Notes: a model not told the origin generated them from the letters alone. A stretch of DNA of 62,288 nt from a virus (IMGVR_UViG_3300015371_000033:1-62288); one strand, 5' to 3'; shown: positions 8,131 to 16,973, counted from the first letter of the stretch. Made by a program: numbers and translations.

Positions 8131-8969
8131 GATGCCTCCTTGAGTGCGCCGCCGGAGGCTAGCAGTCCGACGACCGTCTCGTAGGTGTGGTGGCCCAGGA
8201 CGCCGTGCTCCCAGCGTGCCCAGCGCCCTACGCGCTGGACGTGGGGGTGGCAGTCGCAGTTGTTGCCCACGACCTTCTTGCCAGGGTACAGCTGCGCTCC
8301 GGGCACTGAGTCCTCGACCTCGTGTTGCATCGGCAGCCGGTCGAGCGTGTACTCCCAGATGTCCACGTCGCGGATGCGCGTGAACCGGAACCAGGGGCAG
8401 TCGTCCGATCCGTCGTAGAGCATGAAGTTCTGGTCAGCTCTCGGCCACTGGCCGTTCCCTGCACCCGGCTTGTCGATGGACGGTGCCCGCACAAGGAACG
8501 TCTCGCGCTCCCAGAAGCGGTGCTCGTCCGGGTGCTGGCAGAGCGAGGGTGCCGGGATGGTGCTGATCACGAGCGGGTAGGCGTAGCAGATGTCCGTCAC
8601 CGTCTCCGGCGTGATCTTCACCTTGATGATCATGTGCTCGTACCAGTCGTAGAGCTGCTGGTACGTCTCCTGCAGCCACCAGATCGGATAGCGGCCCTCA
8701 CGAAGCTCGTCCCACGACACCTTCTGGCCGGCATTGCCGTAGACCTTCTTGGCGTACCCGTCACGGTCGCCCCGGCAGACGTAGGTCATCATGGCATCGG
8801 CGACGTTGTCGTCCTTCAGTAGCCCGGGCACCGGCCTCTGGAGGAACTCGTGCGGGTTGATCTCGGACTTGGGGCCATCGCTGATGATGACCGGCTCGTG
8901 CCCGTGCGTGAGTACGGCGTGCGCCGCGATCAGGCCGACCGGTCCGCTCCCCAGGATCGCTGCCTTCAC
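8127..8969 (-). CDS. FAD/NAD(P)-binding oxidoreductase-like protein
   Basis: 280 residues. The N-terminus MKAAILGSGPVGLIAAHAVL is a classic Rossmann GxGxxG dinucleotide fold, with an acidic/polar stretch ending its second strand (PVIISDGPK). A second binding element, VISTIPAP, near ~130, resembles the 'T-x-P' strand of flavoprotein amine oxidase/UDP-galactopyranose mutase-like folds. The C-terminus has GRWARWEHGVLGHHTYETV. No substrate can be assigned. Such genes are uncommon in phages and this one sits in the nucleotide-metabolism cluster. Confidence 0.7.
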   Translation of the reverse strand: MKAAILGSGPVGLIAAHAVLTHGHEPVIISDGPKSEINPHEFLQRPVPGLLKDDNVADAMMTYVCRGDRDGYAKKVYGNAGQKVSWDELREGRYPIWWLQETYQQLYDWYEHMIIKVKITPETVTDICYAYPLVISTIPAPSLCQHPDEHRFWERETFLVRAPSIDKPGAGNGQWPRADQNFMLYDGSDDCPWFRFTRIRDVDIWEYTLDRLPMQHEVEDSVPGAQLYPGKKVVGNNCDCHPHVQRVGRWARWEHGVLGHHTYETVVGLLASGGALKEAS

Positions 8970-9217
8970 TTGACGTACACCTTCGAGTCCGGCCCCGCCT
9001 CGACCACGAGCGTCTTGCCATTGTCGAAGATGAACTCCGCTGCCTCGACGCGGTGGTCGCCCCCGCCGAATGCCGGCAAGACGGAGTCAGACTTGATGCG
9101 CTCCAGCCGTGCCCCGATCAGGTCGCGACCGAGCTCGTGCTGACCGAGCATGTGTGCCGCCAGCTGGTCGGTCTGGCGACGCTCCTCGTTTTCCTCGAAC
9201 CGGATCTCACCGGCCAT
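8966..9217 (-). CDS. Hypothetical protein
   Basis: 83 residues (MAGEIRFEENEERRQ...). Charged N-terminal helix, then a beta-rich C-terminus (AAEFIFDNGKTLVVEAGPDSKVYVK). Overlaps the upstream stop by one base and the downstream gene by 4 nt. No family recognised. Confidence 0.65.
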   Translation of the reverse strand: MAGEIRFEENEERRQTDQLAAHMLGQHELGRDLIGARLERIKSDSVLPAFGGGDHRVEAAEFIFDNGKTLVVEAGPDSKVYVK

Positions 9218-9492
9218 CAGGCACCTCCCTGCTTGCGCTCTCGCTCCGCCATCGCTCCAATCAGGAAGAAGTGACGAAGATGGGTGTTCATGAATGGTTC
9301 CAGACGCGGGTCGAGATCGGGCAGCCGTGCGTGAAGCGTCTGCCAGTGGTGCTGCAAGAACTTCTCGAATGCGGCCTGGTCGACCTGCGCCTTGCTGAAC
9401 AGGACGCCCTCAATCTCTGCCGCGCCGGACGTGATCTGCGCAGCACCGGCGAGGTGCCGCTCAGCCATCTCGATGTGGTGTGCGTTGATCAC
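9217..9492 (-). CDS. Hypothetical protein
   Basis: 91 residues from a GTG at 9492 inside the primase-helicase stop region (GTGA overlap). Mostly helical, with no cysteines or membrane segment. The tight coupling to the primase-helicase suggests a replication accessory role, but nothing in the sequence identifies one. Confidence 0.65.
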   Translation of the reverse strand: MINAHHIEMAERHLAGAAQITSGAAEIEGVLFSKAQVDQAAFEKFLQHHWQTLHARLPDLDPRLEPFMNTHLRHFFLIGAMAERERKQGGA

Positions 9493-12272
9493 AGCTTGAT
9501 CTCCCTCAGTAGCTCGTGCAGGGTGGGCTCGACGCGAACGTCACCGCCCTCCTTGCGGACCATCCTTGCGTTCCAGAGCGTGTTGATGACGGCGTTTGCC
9601 TCCTCCCGGCTCATGTTCATGATCTCCTCCAGATCCTGACGGCGGAACTTGCCCTGAGCCCGGAGGAACTTAGCGAGACCCTTGCGACCGACGAGGTACT
9701 GCTTGATGTCGTCGCGATGGTCCCTAGCGTGCTTGCGGTCCTTGATGATCTCCTCTGACCGCTCGGCGTATCCGAAGCCTCGCATCTTGTAGAGCCGGTT
9801 GATGAACGCGACCGCATCGTTCACGTGCTCGACCTTCACCACGACCCGCTCGTAGGTCTCGTCCGTGCTGAAGAGACGAGCTGCCAGCGCCACCGCTACC
9901 CGGGCGATCTTGTGCCGGATGTTCGCGGCCTGTACCAGCGGCGGGTCCTCGATGTAGGCTGCGCCCATGACCATCGCGGCGTCGTACACCGCTTTCTCCG
10001 CGTCGCGCGCCCATACCACCTGCTCCGGCTTCCGAGTCCAGGCCCACCGTACCAGGGCCGCGCATGCCTCAGAGGTGTACTTCAGCTCGCCGCCCTCAAC
10101 CGGCCGATTCATCTCGGCAGCGTCCACCTCGCCGAGCGAGACGCTCATCGCCATGTCGAAGCGGGCGATGTCCTCGTTGTTCCCGATCAGCGGACGGATG
10201 GCCTGCACCCCGTAGGTGAAGTCCGACATACGAGCCTCACGAGGGTTGCCCACCCATAGCAGCCGGGTACGAGCAAAGGTCTCCTCCTGCTGAATCTTGA
10301 TCAGCTTGGCTACCCCGGAAGACCTGATGTCTGACATCTGTGAGATCTGCTCAGGCGTCATGCCCGAGACTTCCTCCAGCACCACGAGGCGCTGGTCGTT
10401 GAGCGGGATCGAACCCCACGTCACCGCCCACTCCTTGCCCGAGCCGAACGTCTGCAGCCCGCCTACGACACCGGCGAAGCTAGCCGCCTCGCAGTTGACG
10501 ATCTCGCCTGCCTGATAGTGCCGGGCCAGCGAGCGAGCGGTCTCGGACTTACCCTGCTGGGTGTCTCCGATCACGAGCGCCTCGAGCCAGCCCCGGGTCA
10601 CTAGGTCACCGCCGAAGCGCCACTGCAGGACGCTATGCCAGACGAGGTCCATCATGGCGTGCATCTCGGGCCGACCGTAGATGCGGGTGACGTGCTGACT
10701 CAGATTGTCCGAGATCTCGCGCATCTTCTTGAGCGGCCGACCCTTGGTCTGGAATCGCTTCATCAGCCGCACTACGTCGTCGGTCAGCTCGAACCGATCG
10801 ATGCTCGTCTCCTGACGGTTCACGTCCCACGCCTGGAACTCGTTGCCCTGGTGGCGCGGGTTCGGATGTAGTGCGCCCACGACTGACACCGTGTTGTTCG
10901 GCAGCGTGTTGTGCCTCCCGACCGAGGTGATCTTGATGTTCTTGTAGTCCCCGGCCTGGCCGTCGGCGTGGTCGATGCTGGGCCGGGCGAACAGAACCTC
11001 TACGGCCTGGTGCCCGGACGCCTCGATGCTGAGGTGGTTGCACTTCTGCGCACCGTATGCCTTGCGCACCGCCTCGAAGATCTGGTTGCTCGAGGAATCC
11101 ATCAGCTCGAGTACGACCGGATCCTGCGGGCTGATCTCGTAGGTGGCCTCGCCGGGTGTAGCATTCATCGGGCAGAGCTGGCACTTGGTACCGGCCGCTC
11201 GGTCGCAGGTCAGCAGCGCCTCGGAGGGCACCGTGTACCCCGGCTCCTTCTTCCCCTTGATGGTAACGAGCATCTTCACCGGCTTGCCGACGCGGTTAGA
11301 GTCGAACGACTCGAGCACCGTTACGGTCTCGATGTCATCGCCCTTCTCCTTCTTCTTCATCTCAACCGCATCAGCAAGCCGACGCTCGAAGTCACCGCTG
11401 TCGTAGCGGAGCCAGTAGTCCGTGGCGTCCTCGCCGTTCTTCTCCTTATGCGGGAACGGCCACTTGATCTTCTTGACAGCGACGGCGTAGCGACTTACGG
11501 CTCGAGCCACCTTACGGTTGGCGAGCTCACCCTTGTCGTCGCAGTCGTGCCCGACGTAAACCTCGAGACCCTCGAAGAGCGGCGACCAGGAGTCAAGCCA
11601 GACGTCTTCGGCCCCGGTGCGAGTAATCGCGATGTATCCATTCTGAATGGTGATCAGCGCGTCCCACTCACCACCGCAGATGATGATGCGACTGCCCGAC
11701 TCGCGCGCAAGCTGAAGCGACGAGTACGGGTACAGTGCCTTCGATACCATCCCCGACACCTGCCAGATCTTCCTGCGGCCGTCAGCGGGGCGCGGGTTGT
11801 ACCGTCGCACGTTCAGCAGCTCGCCCTCCGGGCCGCGCACGGGGATCGTGTACACCCGTCTGCCCCGGTCCCAACCGATCTCGTATTCCTGAAGCGTGTC
11901 GGTGCGGAGACCCCTGCGTTCGATCAACCAGTCAAGTGCCTCGTCTTCCGAGAGGAGTGCCGAGGCCCACCCTGCCACGTGAGCCTCGGTCACCACCTCT
12001 TCCTGCTCCCGTCGCCGAGCCTTCACCTTCCCCGATCCGTTTCGGTGGGCCGGTGGGTCTACCCACTCGTCCTGCCGCTTGATCAATTCGATGACGCTCC
12101 CACCTCCGCATCCTCTGAAGCACCACCACTCAGAGGAGTTGACCTGGAGGCTGGCCGAACGGGTCGTGTCTTCGTGGAGCGGACAGAACATGTCCCACTC
12201 CCCGTTCGACCGAGCCTCCTCACCGATCAAGTACGGCTCGAGACGCCGCAGGTGCTCCTTGCGTACTGCCAT
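9489..12272 (-). CDS. DNA primase-helicase fusion
   Basis: 927 residues. A CHC2-type zinc domain is at ~29-60 (FCPLHED...WWCFRGCGGGS: C, H, C, C ligands). A TOPRIM region follows near 195-265 (IIICGGEWDAL, then VYVGHDCDDKG for the metal-binding acidic residues). A Cys-rich segment (CDRAAGTKCQLCPMN) lies in the middle. The C-terminal half is an AAA+/MCM-like ATPase with Walker A GDTQQGKSET (~567) and Walker B RLVVLEEVSGM (~627), followed by an arginine-containing sensor region and a C-terminal winged-helix-like segment. It would unwind and prime DNA for the phage polymerase. Confidence 0.9.
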   Translation of the reverse strand: MAVRKEHLRRLEPYLIGEEARSNGEWDMFCPLHEDTTRSASLQVNSSEWWCFRGCGGGSVIELIKRQDEWVDPPAHRNGSGKVKARRREQEEVVTEAHVAGWASALLSEDEALDWLIERRGLRTDTLQEYEIGWDRGRRVYTIPVRGPEGELLNVRRYNPRPADGRRKIWQVSGMVSKALYPYSSLQLARESGSRIIICGGEWDALITIQNGYIAITRTGAEDVWLDSWSPLFEGLEVYVGHDCDDKGELANRKVARAVSRYAVAVKKIKWPFPHKEKNGEDATDYWLRYDSGDFERRLADAVEMKKKEKGDDIETVTVLESFDSNRVGKPVKMLVTIKGKKEPGYTVPSEALLTCDRAAGTKCQLCPMNATPGEATYEISPQDPVVLELMDSSSNQIFEAVRKAYGAQKCNHLSIEASGHQAVEVLFARPSIDHADGQAGDYKNIKITSVGRHNTLPNNTVSVVGALHPNPRHQGNEFQAWDVNRQETSIDRFELTDDVVRLMKRFQTKGRPLKKMREISDNLSQHVTRIYGRPEMHAMMDLVWHSVLQWRFGGDLVTRGWLEALVIGDTQQGKSETARSLARHYQAGEIVNCEAASFAGVVGGLQTFGSGKEWAVTWGSIPLNDQRLVVLEEVSGMTPEQISQMSDIRSSGVAKLIKIQQEETFARTRLLWVGNPREARMSDFTYGVQAIRPLIGNNEDIARFDMAMSVSLGEVDAAEMNRPVEGGELKYTSEACAALVRWAWTRKPEQVVWARDAEKAVYDAAMVMGAAYIEDPPLVQAANIRHKIARVAVALAARLFSTDETYERVVVKVEHVNDAVAFINRLYKMRGFGYAERSEEIIKDRKHARDHRDDIKQYLVGRKGLAKFLRAQGKFRRQDLEEIMNMSREEANAVINTLWNARMVRKEGGDVRVEPTLHELLREIKL

Positions 12273-12571
12273 CAGGAGACCTTGAGTCGGCGGCTGCGGC
12301 CGTCCACACCGAGGAACTCGTACATCAGCACACGGACGTGTGTGAGCTCCCGGGTGAACCTTCTCGGCTCGACCTTGCAGGACGACGACTTGATCTCCGA
12401 GATCAGGTCCTCGAAGAACTCCTCGTCGTCCTGCTGGCCGAACCGGAACACGAAGATAGCGAGCTGCCGCCCGCCGTCCGTGTTCCGCTCGAACGACGGC
12501 GTCATGCCATGCATCGACAGCACGGCTGCTTCAGCCATGTCGCCGGTCTTGTAGACGCCGTCGACGATCAT
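12272..12571 (-). CDS. Hypothetical protein
   Basis: 99 residues (MIVDGVYKTGDMAEAAVLSM...) with a mixed alpha/beta pattern (QLAIFVFRFGQQDDEEFFEDLI). It ends in overlap with the primase-helicase start (TGATG) and lies one base after the ssDNA-binding-like gene, so it belongs to the replication operon. Family not recognised. Confidence 0.65.
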   Translation of the reverse strand: MIVDGVYKTGDMAEAAVLSMHGMTPSFERNTDGGRQLAIFVFRFGQQDDEEFFEDLISEIKSSSCKVEPRRFTRELTHVRVLMYEFLGVDGRSRRLKVS

Positions 12572-12572
12572 C

Positions 12573-13397
12573 TCAGTCGTCGTCGAACGGGTCGTCGTCG
12601 TCCTCGTCGTCGGCCTCGAGGGCGGCGATCATCTTGGCCCGGGTCGCCTTGCCCTTGATCTCGAGCTCGCGGCTCTTGATCTCCTTCTTGAGCTTGGCGT
12701 CGGTCCACTCGTCCTCGTCGGAGTAGTCGGGCTTGTCGTCGTCGTCATCGTCGTCGCCGCCGCCCAGCTCCTCCTTCACCTTCTCGACGAGGGCCGCGAT
12801 CACCTTGTCGCGGTTCTTCGCCGCCTTGCCCTTGAGACCGAGCGACTGGTTCTCGACCTCCTCGAAGACGTCGTCGTCGTCCCAGTCGTCGTAGTACTCC
12901 GGGTCCGAGCTGAGCTCGACACCGTTCAGCTCGCCGACGATGGCCTCGCCCTCGTCGCCGTCGGTGTCGGTGTCCTCGGCGTCCGGATCGTCCGGGTCGT
13001 CCTCGGCGTCGACGTCCTCGTCGGCCGAGGCCTCGAGCGGAGCGAACCGACCGGCCCGTGCGCGGTACTCGTTGTTGTACGTGTCCGCGTTGACCTTGAC
13101 CTTCATCTTCTTGCCGAGCAGCTTGTCCGTGTCGATCGTCCCCTTCTCGGGGAGACCGAGCGCGTCCGTCAGCTCGGCGAGCTTCCACTGGGTGGACTCC
13201 CCCAGCCCGACGTAGGTCCACAGGCGCGAGCCATCGAAGTCGCTCCCGATGATCTGGATGACAAGCTCGATGTCGTTCTTGCCGTCCTCCGTCCGTGCGT
13301 TCGCCTCCACGATCTCGACCGTGTAGAGGCCGGGCTTGGGCTGCTCGAAGTCACGCCCCCGCTCCACGCCCTTGACGTCGTACTTGATCTTCGCCAA
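12573..13397 (-). CDS. ssDNA-binding-like OB-fold protein with acidic tail and SAP-like motifs
   Basis: 274 residues. The first ~125 residues (PGLYTVEIVEAN, ELVIQIIGSDFDGSRLWTYV, MKVKVNADTYNNEYRARA) fit the phage SSB/DUF669-type beta-barrel. Then come long Asp/Glu tracts typical of SSB acidic tails. Two helix-turn-helix stretches (GLKGKAAKNRDKVIAALVE; LEIKGKATRAKMIAALEAD) resemble SAP motifs, an unusual addition. The extreme C-terminus DDDDPFDDD echoes the SSB-tip (Asp-Asp-x-Pro-Phe) that recruits partners. The gene sits between the RecA-like ATPase and primase. Confidence 0.75.
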   Translation of the reverse strand: MAKIKYDVKGVERGRDFEQPKPGLYTVEIVEANARTEDGKNDIELVIQIIGSDFDGSRLWTYVGLGESTQWKLAELTDALGLPEKGTIDTDKLLGKKMKVKVNADTYNNEYRARAGRFAPLEASADEDVDAEDDPDDPDAEDTDTDGDEGEAIVGELNGVELSSDPEYYDDWDDDDVFEEVENQSLGLKGKAAKNRDKVIAALVEKVKEELGGGDDDDDDDKPDYSDEDEWTDAKLKKEIKSRELEIKGKATRAKMIAALEADDEDDDDPFDDD

Positions 13398-13409
13398 CTG
13401 TGCTCCCTT

Positions 13410-14234
13410 CTATGCGGCGCGGCGCTTGCCGCCACCGGTCTTGGTCTTGGCGGCACCACCGCCGCTCTTCCTCTTGGCAGCCTCAACGGCCGCCACGATC
13501 TTGGGCAGGGTGGGGTCGATCATCCGACCCTTCTCGAACGCCTCGAACTGATCCTTGGCGTAGAAGTCTTCCGTCTCGTTCACGGTGAGCTCGCGGTAGA
13601 CACGGCCGCTGCTCGGTGACCTCTTCACGTCGAGGTAGCCGACGACGTTCATGTACCCGCACGTCTTCTCGCTCATCTGCTTGCCCTGCACCCACGGCAT
13701 CATCTTCCGCTCGCCGTCAGGTGCATCTAGACGGTGAGTCGGGTGGGCGGTGATGCCGAAGTGGAAGGTATCGAGAGCGACCACGTCGCGCACCCAGCCT
13801 GAGAGCCGGTCCATGTTCCGACCGTACTCGCCCTTGTCCAGCCCGGCGTGCTTCGCGTTCCGTGAGGGGTTGCGCTCGATCGTTGCTGCCCAGATGTCGT
13901 CAAGCCCCACGTCCTGCCAGAGCGAGATCGAGTCCAGCCACACCCACTCCCAGTCTCCGCCCTGCAGTCGCAGGTACTGCTTCACCTCCTCCATCGCGTC
14001 CCAGTCGCGGACCACCCACTCCTTGGGACGCTTGGCTTTGGGGAACCTTGCGATGATGCTGTCGGTGTGGTCCACCGGAGGACGCACGATCAGGCAGCGC
14101 GGCCCAGCAGTCCCGATCAGCACCGTCTTGCCCACTGACCAGCGGCCGTACACGAGAAGCTTCAGGTACTCGGACTCGCCGAGGTCCCGAATCGAGTTCG
14201 GCATCTGAGGAGCGGACCGCGTCGTCTTGGCCAA
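13410..14234 (-). CDS. RecA-like ATPase (Sak4/AAA_24-type recombinase)
   Basis: 274 residues from a TTG with GGAGGGACG upstream. Walker A is YGRWSVGKT at ~30, and a Walker B-like strand ends in WVWLDSISLW near ~105. The length and order match the phage Sak4/AAA_24 group, a RecA-core recombinase lacking DNA-binding extensions. The C-terminus is Lys/Arg/Gly-rich. With the adjacent ssDNA-binding-like and Cas4-like nuclease genes it makes a plausible recombination module. Confidence 0.82.
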   Translation of the reverse strand: MAKTTRSAPQMPNSIRDLGESEYLKLLVYGRWSVGKTVLIGTAGPRCLIVRPPVDHTDSIIARFPKAKRPKEWVVRDWDAMEEVKQYLRLQGGDWEWVWLDSISLWQDVGLDDIWAATIERNPSRNAKHAGLDKGEYGRNMDRLSGWVRDVVALDTFHFGITAHPTHRLDAPDGERKMMPWVQGKQMSEKTCGYMNVVGYLDVKRSPSSGRVYRELTVNETEDFYAKDQFEAFEKGRMIDPTLPKIVAAVEAAKRKSGGGAAKTKTGGGKRRAA

Positions 14235-14877
14235 CTAGCGTCCCTCCTTGATCGATGTAATGCGTGGATGCCCAGCCGAGGACGGAAGGTGGCTGGCTCC
14301 CGGGGAGAGGTTGGGAGGACTCCAGCCAGGCGGGGTAGCTCCGCTCCACGCACTCCCCCTTCGCGTCAGACGGAGCACGTATCCGGCCGGTCCGGACCTG
14401 AGCTCGTTACTCTCAGGATTTAGCTCGCTGACGCGATCTTGTAGCGAGGCGCACGGGACATGCCCTCCGGGCCGTGCTTCTGCCTCCCGGTATGTACAGG
14501 ACACTTCACAGGTTACTCCACCGCCGCTGAAGACCGTCACTCCGCGCGACCCTACCAGTAGACGCGCAGAGGGTAAGTCTGACGACCCACGCTTGAAAGT
14601 GGAGATATCCGCAGAGCCCGTTACGGCGAATAACCCACGCCTCGCAACATCGTTGGACGCCAGGGCACACAGGCTCCGATCACGGCTTAGCCCTAGCGTG
14701 CGCTTCTCGGACACGCGCCGTCGTGCACGACGGCGGAGGATCCTATCCCCAGTCACCGGCAAGTCCTGAATCCGGGGAAGCGCAGTTCCCTGACGGGAAC
14801 TTATTCCGTGGCGAGCAGGCAACCCCCGACTTAGTGCCTGTGGGTCTCGTTGCCCCGTCGGGTTGCGGACCACGGTC
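14235..14877 (-). other. 643-nt region with no convincing gene; structured, possible ncRNA or regulatory region
   Basis: Open frames exist on both strands (219 aa minus, 173 aa plus), but their Arg/Ser/Pro-rich products resemble shadow translation. The region is rich in inverted repeats: a perfect 20-bp palindrome at 14716-14735 (centre GTGCAC), AGTTCCC..GGGAACT near 14790-14807, and GCACGG..CCGTGC near 14450-14480. It interrupts an operon whose genes otherwise touch or overlap. A large structured RNA, an origin or a promoter region is possible; the sequence alone does not decide. Confidence 0.4.
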
Positions 14878-15885
14878 TTAGTGGCTGTGCTCATACTCCA
14901 CAGCCTCCTTCACGAACTCTTCACGCGGCTTCATGATCAGCCGCTTCATCTCTTCCCAGTCAGAGCCGGTCTCGTGCAGCTCGCAGATGTCCTTGACATC
15001 GCAGAACTTGCAGTGGATCTTGTCCGGCGTCTTCAGGAGCGAGAGCTTGCCGGCCTTGACCAGCTTGATCTCGCGAATCTCTTCAGCGACGCGCTGACGG
15101 GTGAGCTCGCGCTCGTGCTCTCCCCGGTAGCTCGGCTGGCGCAGGAAGTGCGGCGACGGCTGAACCTTGCTGACCGATCCGTCCTGGTTCAGATACTGAC
15201 CCTTCGCGTTCTTAGGACGGGTGTCGCGCTCAGCCTTGCGCAAGAAGTTGAACTCAATCCCCATCAGCTTCTGGCCGGGCTTGAGTATCCCCTGCTCCTC
15301 GAGCCAGTCAGGGCCGAACGTCCAGTACCCGGACGACTGGTCGTCCATCGCAAGGTAGCTGGTGTCGATCGACTTAGCTGACTTGTGATCGCGGAACCAA
15401 ATCTGCTGCGTGCCCCGGTGCTCGAGGACGTTGTCAAGCACGCCGACGTAAGTTCCTACGCGCTCGCCCGTGATCGGGTCCAGGACAGGGACGGTGAATC
15501 GCTGCTCAGTCGCGATCACCTTCCACTCGTCGTCCTTCCCGTACTGCTCGACGTAGTGCTCGAGCATCTCTACCCCGAGGTGTGCTGCGTCGTGCCACTT
15601 ACCGTCCTCGTCCTTGAAGCCCATACCCCGAGCCGTCTCAAGCTCTAGCTCGTACAGCCGCTCGAAGGTCTTCGCCGGGTGCGGTCCCCGCTTGACACCC
15701 GGAGGATAGTACACCTCTAGGGCGGAGTGAATCAGCGTCCCGAACCTGAGCGGCGGAGCCGCAATCTTGGGCTCGAGCTTGTCCATGTACCGGAAGGACC
15801 ACTGGTACCGGCAACGCTTGAATGCCGCCCGCATAGAGGCGGAGATGAATTGACCAGACTCCTGGATGCGCTTCTTCGGGGCCAA
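14878..15885 (-). CDS. Cas4/RecB-like PD-(D/E)xK exonuclease with predicted Fe-S cluster
   Basis: About 335 residues if the TTG at 15885 (preceded by GAGGGAG) is used; an ATG at 15834 is the alternative. The N-terminal 'FISASMRAAFKRCRYQW' fits the family's first helix, favouring the upstream start. The nuclease core shows HSALEVYY, then GVLDNV and FRDHKSAK (D...(D/E)xK). The C-terminus has C-x2-C-x5-C (IHCKFCDVKDIC) which, with the N-terminal Cys, makes the four-cysteine 4Fe-4S ligand set of Cas4/AddB nucleases. Likely 5'-3' end resection for the neighbouring RecA-like ATPase. Confidence 0.85.
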   Translation of the reverse strand: MAPKKRIQESGQFISASMRAAFKRCRYQWSFRYMDKLEPKIAAPPLRFGTLIHSALEVYYPPGVKRGPHPAKTFERLYELELETARGMGFKDEDGKWHDAAHLGVEMLEHYVEQYGKDDEWKVIATEQRFTVPVLDPITGERVGTYVGVLDNVLEHRGTQQIWFRDHKSAKSIDTSYLAMDDQSSGYWTFGPDWLEEQGILKPGQKLMGIEFNFLRKAERDTRPKNAKGQYLNQDGSVSKVQPSPHFLRQPSYRGEHERELTRQRVAEEIREIKLVKAGKLSLLKTPDKIHCKFCDVKDICELHETGSDWEEMKRLIMKPREEFVKEAVEYEHSH

Positions 15886-16222
15886 GCGCCTACACTCCCT
15901 CTGATGATTCCGACCGATGAATGAAGAACTCGCGACCCCCGACGACTCGGCTCCCGCAGCAGAGCTTCGTCGCCGGGGAATCGCGAGGCGTAACCAACAC
16001 GCCCGTGCTTGCGGCGCGCAGGCTACCCTACCACCGCCGCGCACGCTACCGGTTTTGGCTCCAACCGCCGCTCCAATCGCATCGTCGAGCTTGCGCCCCT
16101 GAGCAGGTCAGCTCCCCTTGCCCGCGCGTGCACGGGTGCGAAGCCGGTTAGGTACGCGACGACTTTCCCCCGCACGCATGCATGCGCGTAGGGGAAGGAA
16201 ATCGGCCAGCTAGCGGCAGCGG
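15886..16222. other. 337-nt spacer with alternating purine-pyrimidine tracts
   Basis: No gene is convincing; a 67-aa minus frame (16023-16226, GTGA-coupled to the RuvC-like stop) encodes repetitive His/Ala/Arg peptides arising from the DNA pattern. Inverted repeats include CCCGCGCGTGCACGGG near 16119-16135 and a palindromic GCATGCATGC core within 16171-16190. See the Z-DNA-like repeat entries. Confidence 0.5.
16171..16190. repeat. Alternating purine-pyrimidine tract (20 bp)
   Basis: Strict Y-R alternation (CGCACGCATG then CATGCGCGTA), flanked by CCCC and GGGG so that the minus strand can also fold as a hairpin. Such tracts can form Z-DNA under negative supercoiling. Confidence 0.7.
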
Positions 16223-16832
16223 TCACGTGTGCATGCGCGTGCGCGCAAGGTGTCTGGCTCGGGCAGCACGCATCGTCTGGAACTTCTTCGCCGCCACGAA
16301 GAATGCGAGGATTCGCCAGGCGTCGCGTTCGTGCTCACGGCCCGGCACCCAGAGACCCCACCGCTTCAGCCGCTCGTCCGTCGCGTAGGTCATGTGATCG
16401 GATGGCTGAACCCAGTGGACCTCCGGCGTTTCCGCTTTGCCGAAGCCGCCTGACTCGAATCCGGCAGCCAAGCCCGCGCGGTAGCCGTACATCGCCGCTC
16501 CGACCCAGACCGGGTACAGACCCTTGCGATCGGACGACTTCATCCGCGTCAGGATGAAATCTTCCATCGCGAGAAACGACGGAAGTCCGGCTTTCCGGCA
16601 CTGGCGACGGAAATCAAACCAGAGCTCGCTGAGCTCTCGCATCTGGACCTGCCAGTGGCCGGTCAGGGTCGCCGACCCGCGCCACTCCGCTGGCGAGGCA
16701 GCGAGCCGCTCGGCGATGGTTCCCTCGTCACGGATCCTCGCCCAGGCTACCCCGCTGCTGCCTCCCTGGTCAATCGTCATCACTCCATACGTCGGTACGA
16801 TGCTGCTCTGGTCCTGCGTCCTCTTCGTCATC
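16223..16832 (-). CDS. RuvC-like resolvase/endonuclease
   Basis: About 202 residues from ATG at 16832 (GGGAG four bases upstream); ATG at 16780 is an alternative, right before the core. Core acidic residues follow the RNase H/RuvC order: MTIDQGGSSGVAWARI (Asp), FLAMEDFIL (Glu), and HERDAWRIL near the C-terminus (H-x2-D-A). It would cut branched replication or packaging intermediates. The last ~12 residues are Arg/His repeats imposed by the alternating DNA tract and are probably not functional. Confidence 0.8.
16224..16247. repeat. Alternating purine-pyrimidine tract (24 bp)
   Basis: Strict alternation through CACGTGTGCATG and CGCGTGCGCGCA, overlapping the last codons of the RuvC-like gene and thereby fixing its odd C-terminus (RTRMHT). 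Same class as 16171-16190 and the tracts near 29.2 kb. Confidence 0.7.
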
Positions 16833-16973
16833 AGGCTCCCTGTAGACCCAGTTCCGGAAGTTGGTGGCGTACACGAAAAAAAAGAGGGCCACGGCACCGC
16901 CCCATAGGAGTCCCGGAACCCATTCCGGAAGACCCAGGAACAATGCCATGGCCCAAAGGTGTCCTAGGGACAT
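16770..16973 (-). CDS. Small membrane protein
   Basis: 67 residues (MSLGHLWAMALFLGLP...). One strongly hydrophobic span of ~25 residues (PGLLWGGAVALFFFVYAT) is followed by an acidic cytoplasmic-like tail (EPDDEEDAG...WSDDD). Three Phe codons create a run of eight T in the mRNA, a possible slippage site. Overlaps the RuvC-like gene. Function unknown. Confidence 0.6.
   Translation of the reverse strand: MSLGHLWAMALFLGLPEWVPGLLWGGAVALFFFVYATNFRNWVYREPDDEEDAGPEQHRTDVWSDDD

Noticed and set aside
14235-14894. 219-codon minus-strand ORF (and a 173-codon plus ORF opposite it)
   Set aside because: Both start plausibly, but the products are Arg/Ser/Pro-rich without fold-like patterning and sit on multiple palindromes. 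I treat the interval as non-coding.
16023-16226. 67-codon minus ORF coupled by GTGA to the RuvC-like gene
   Set aside because: The translation (HACVRGK, VHARARG) simply echoes alternating purine-pyrimidine DNA; no independent support.
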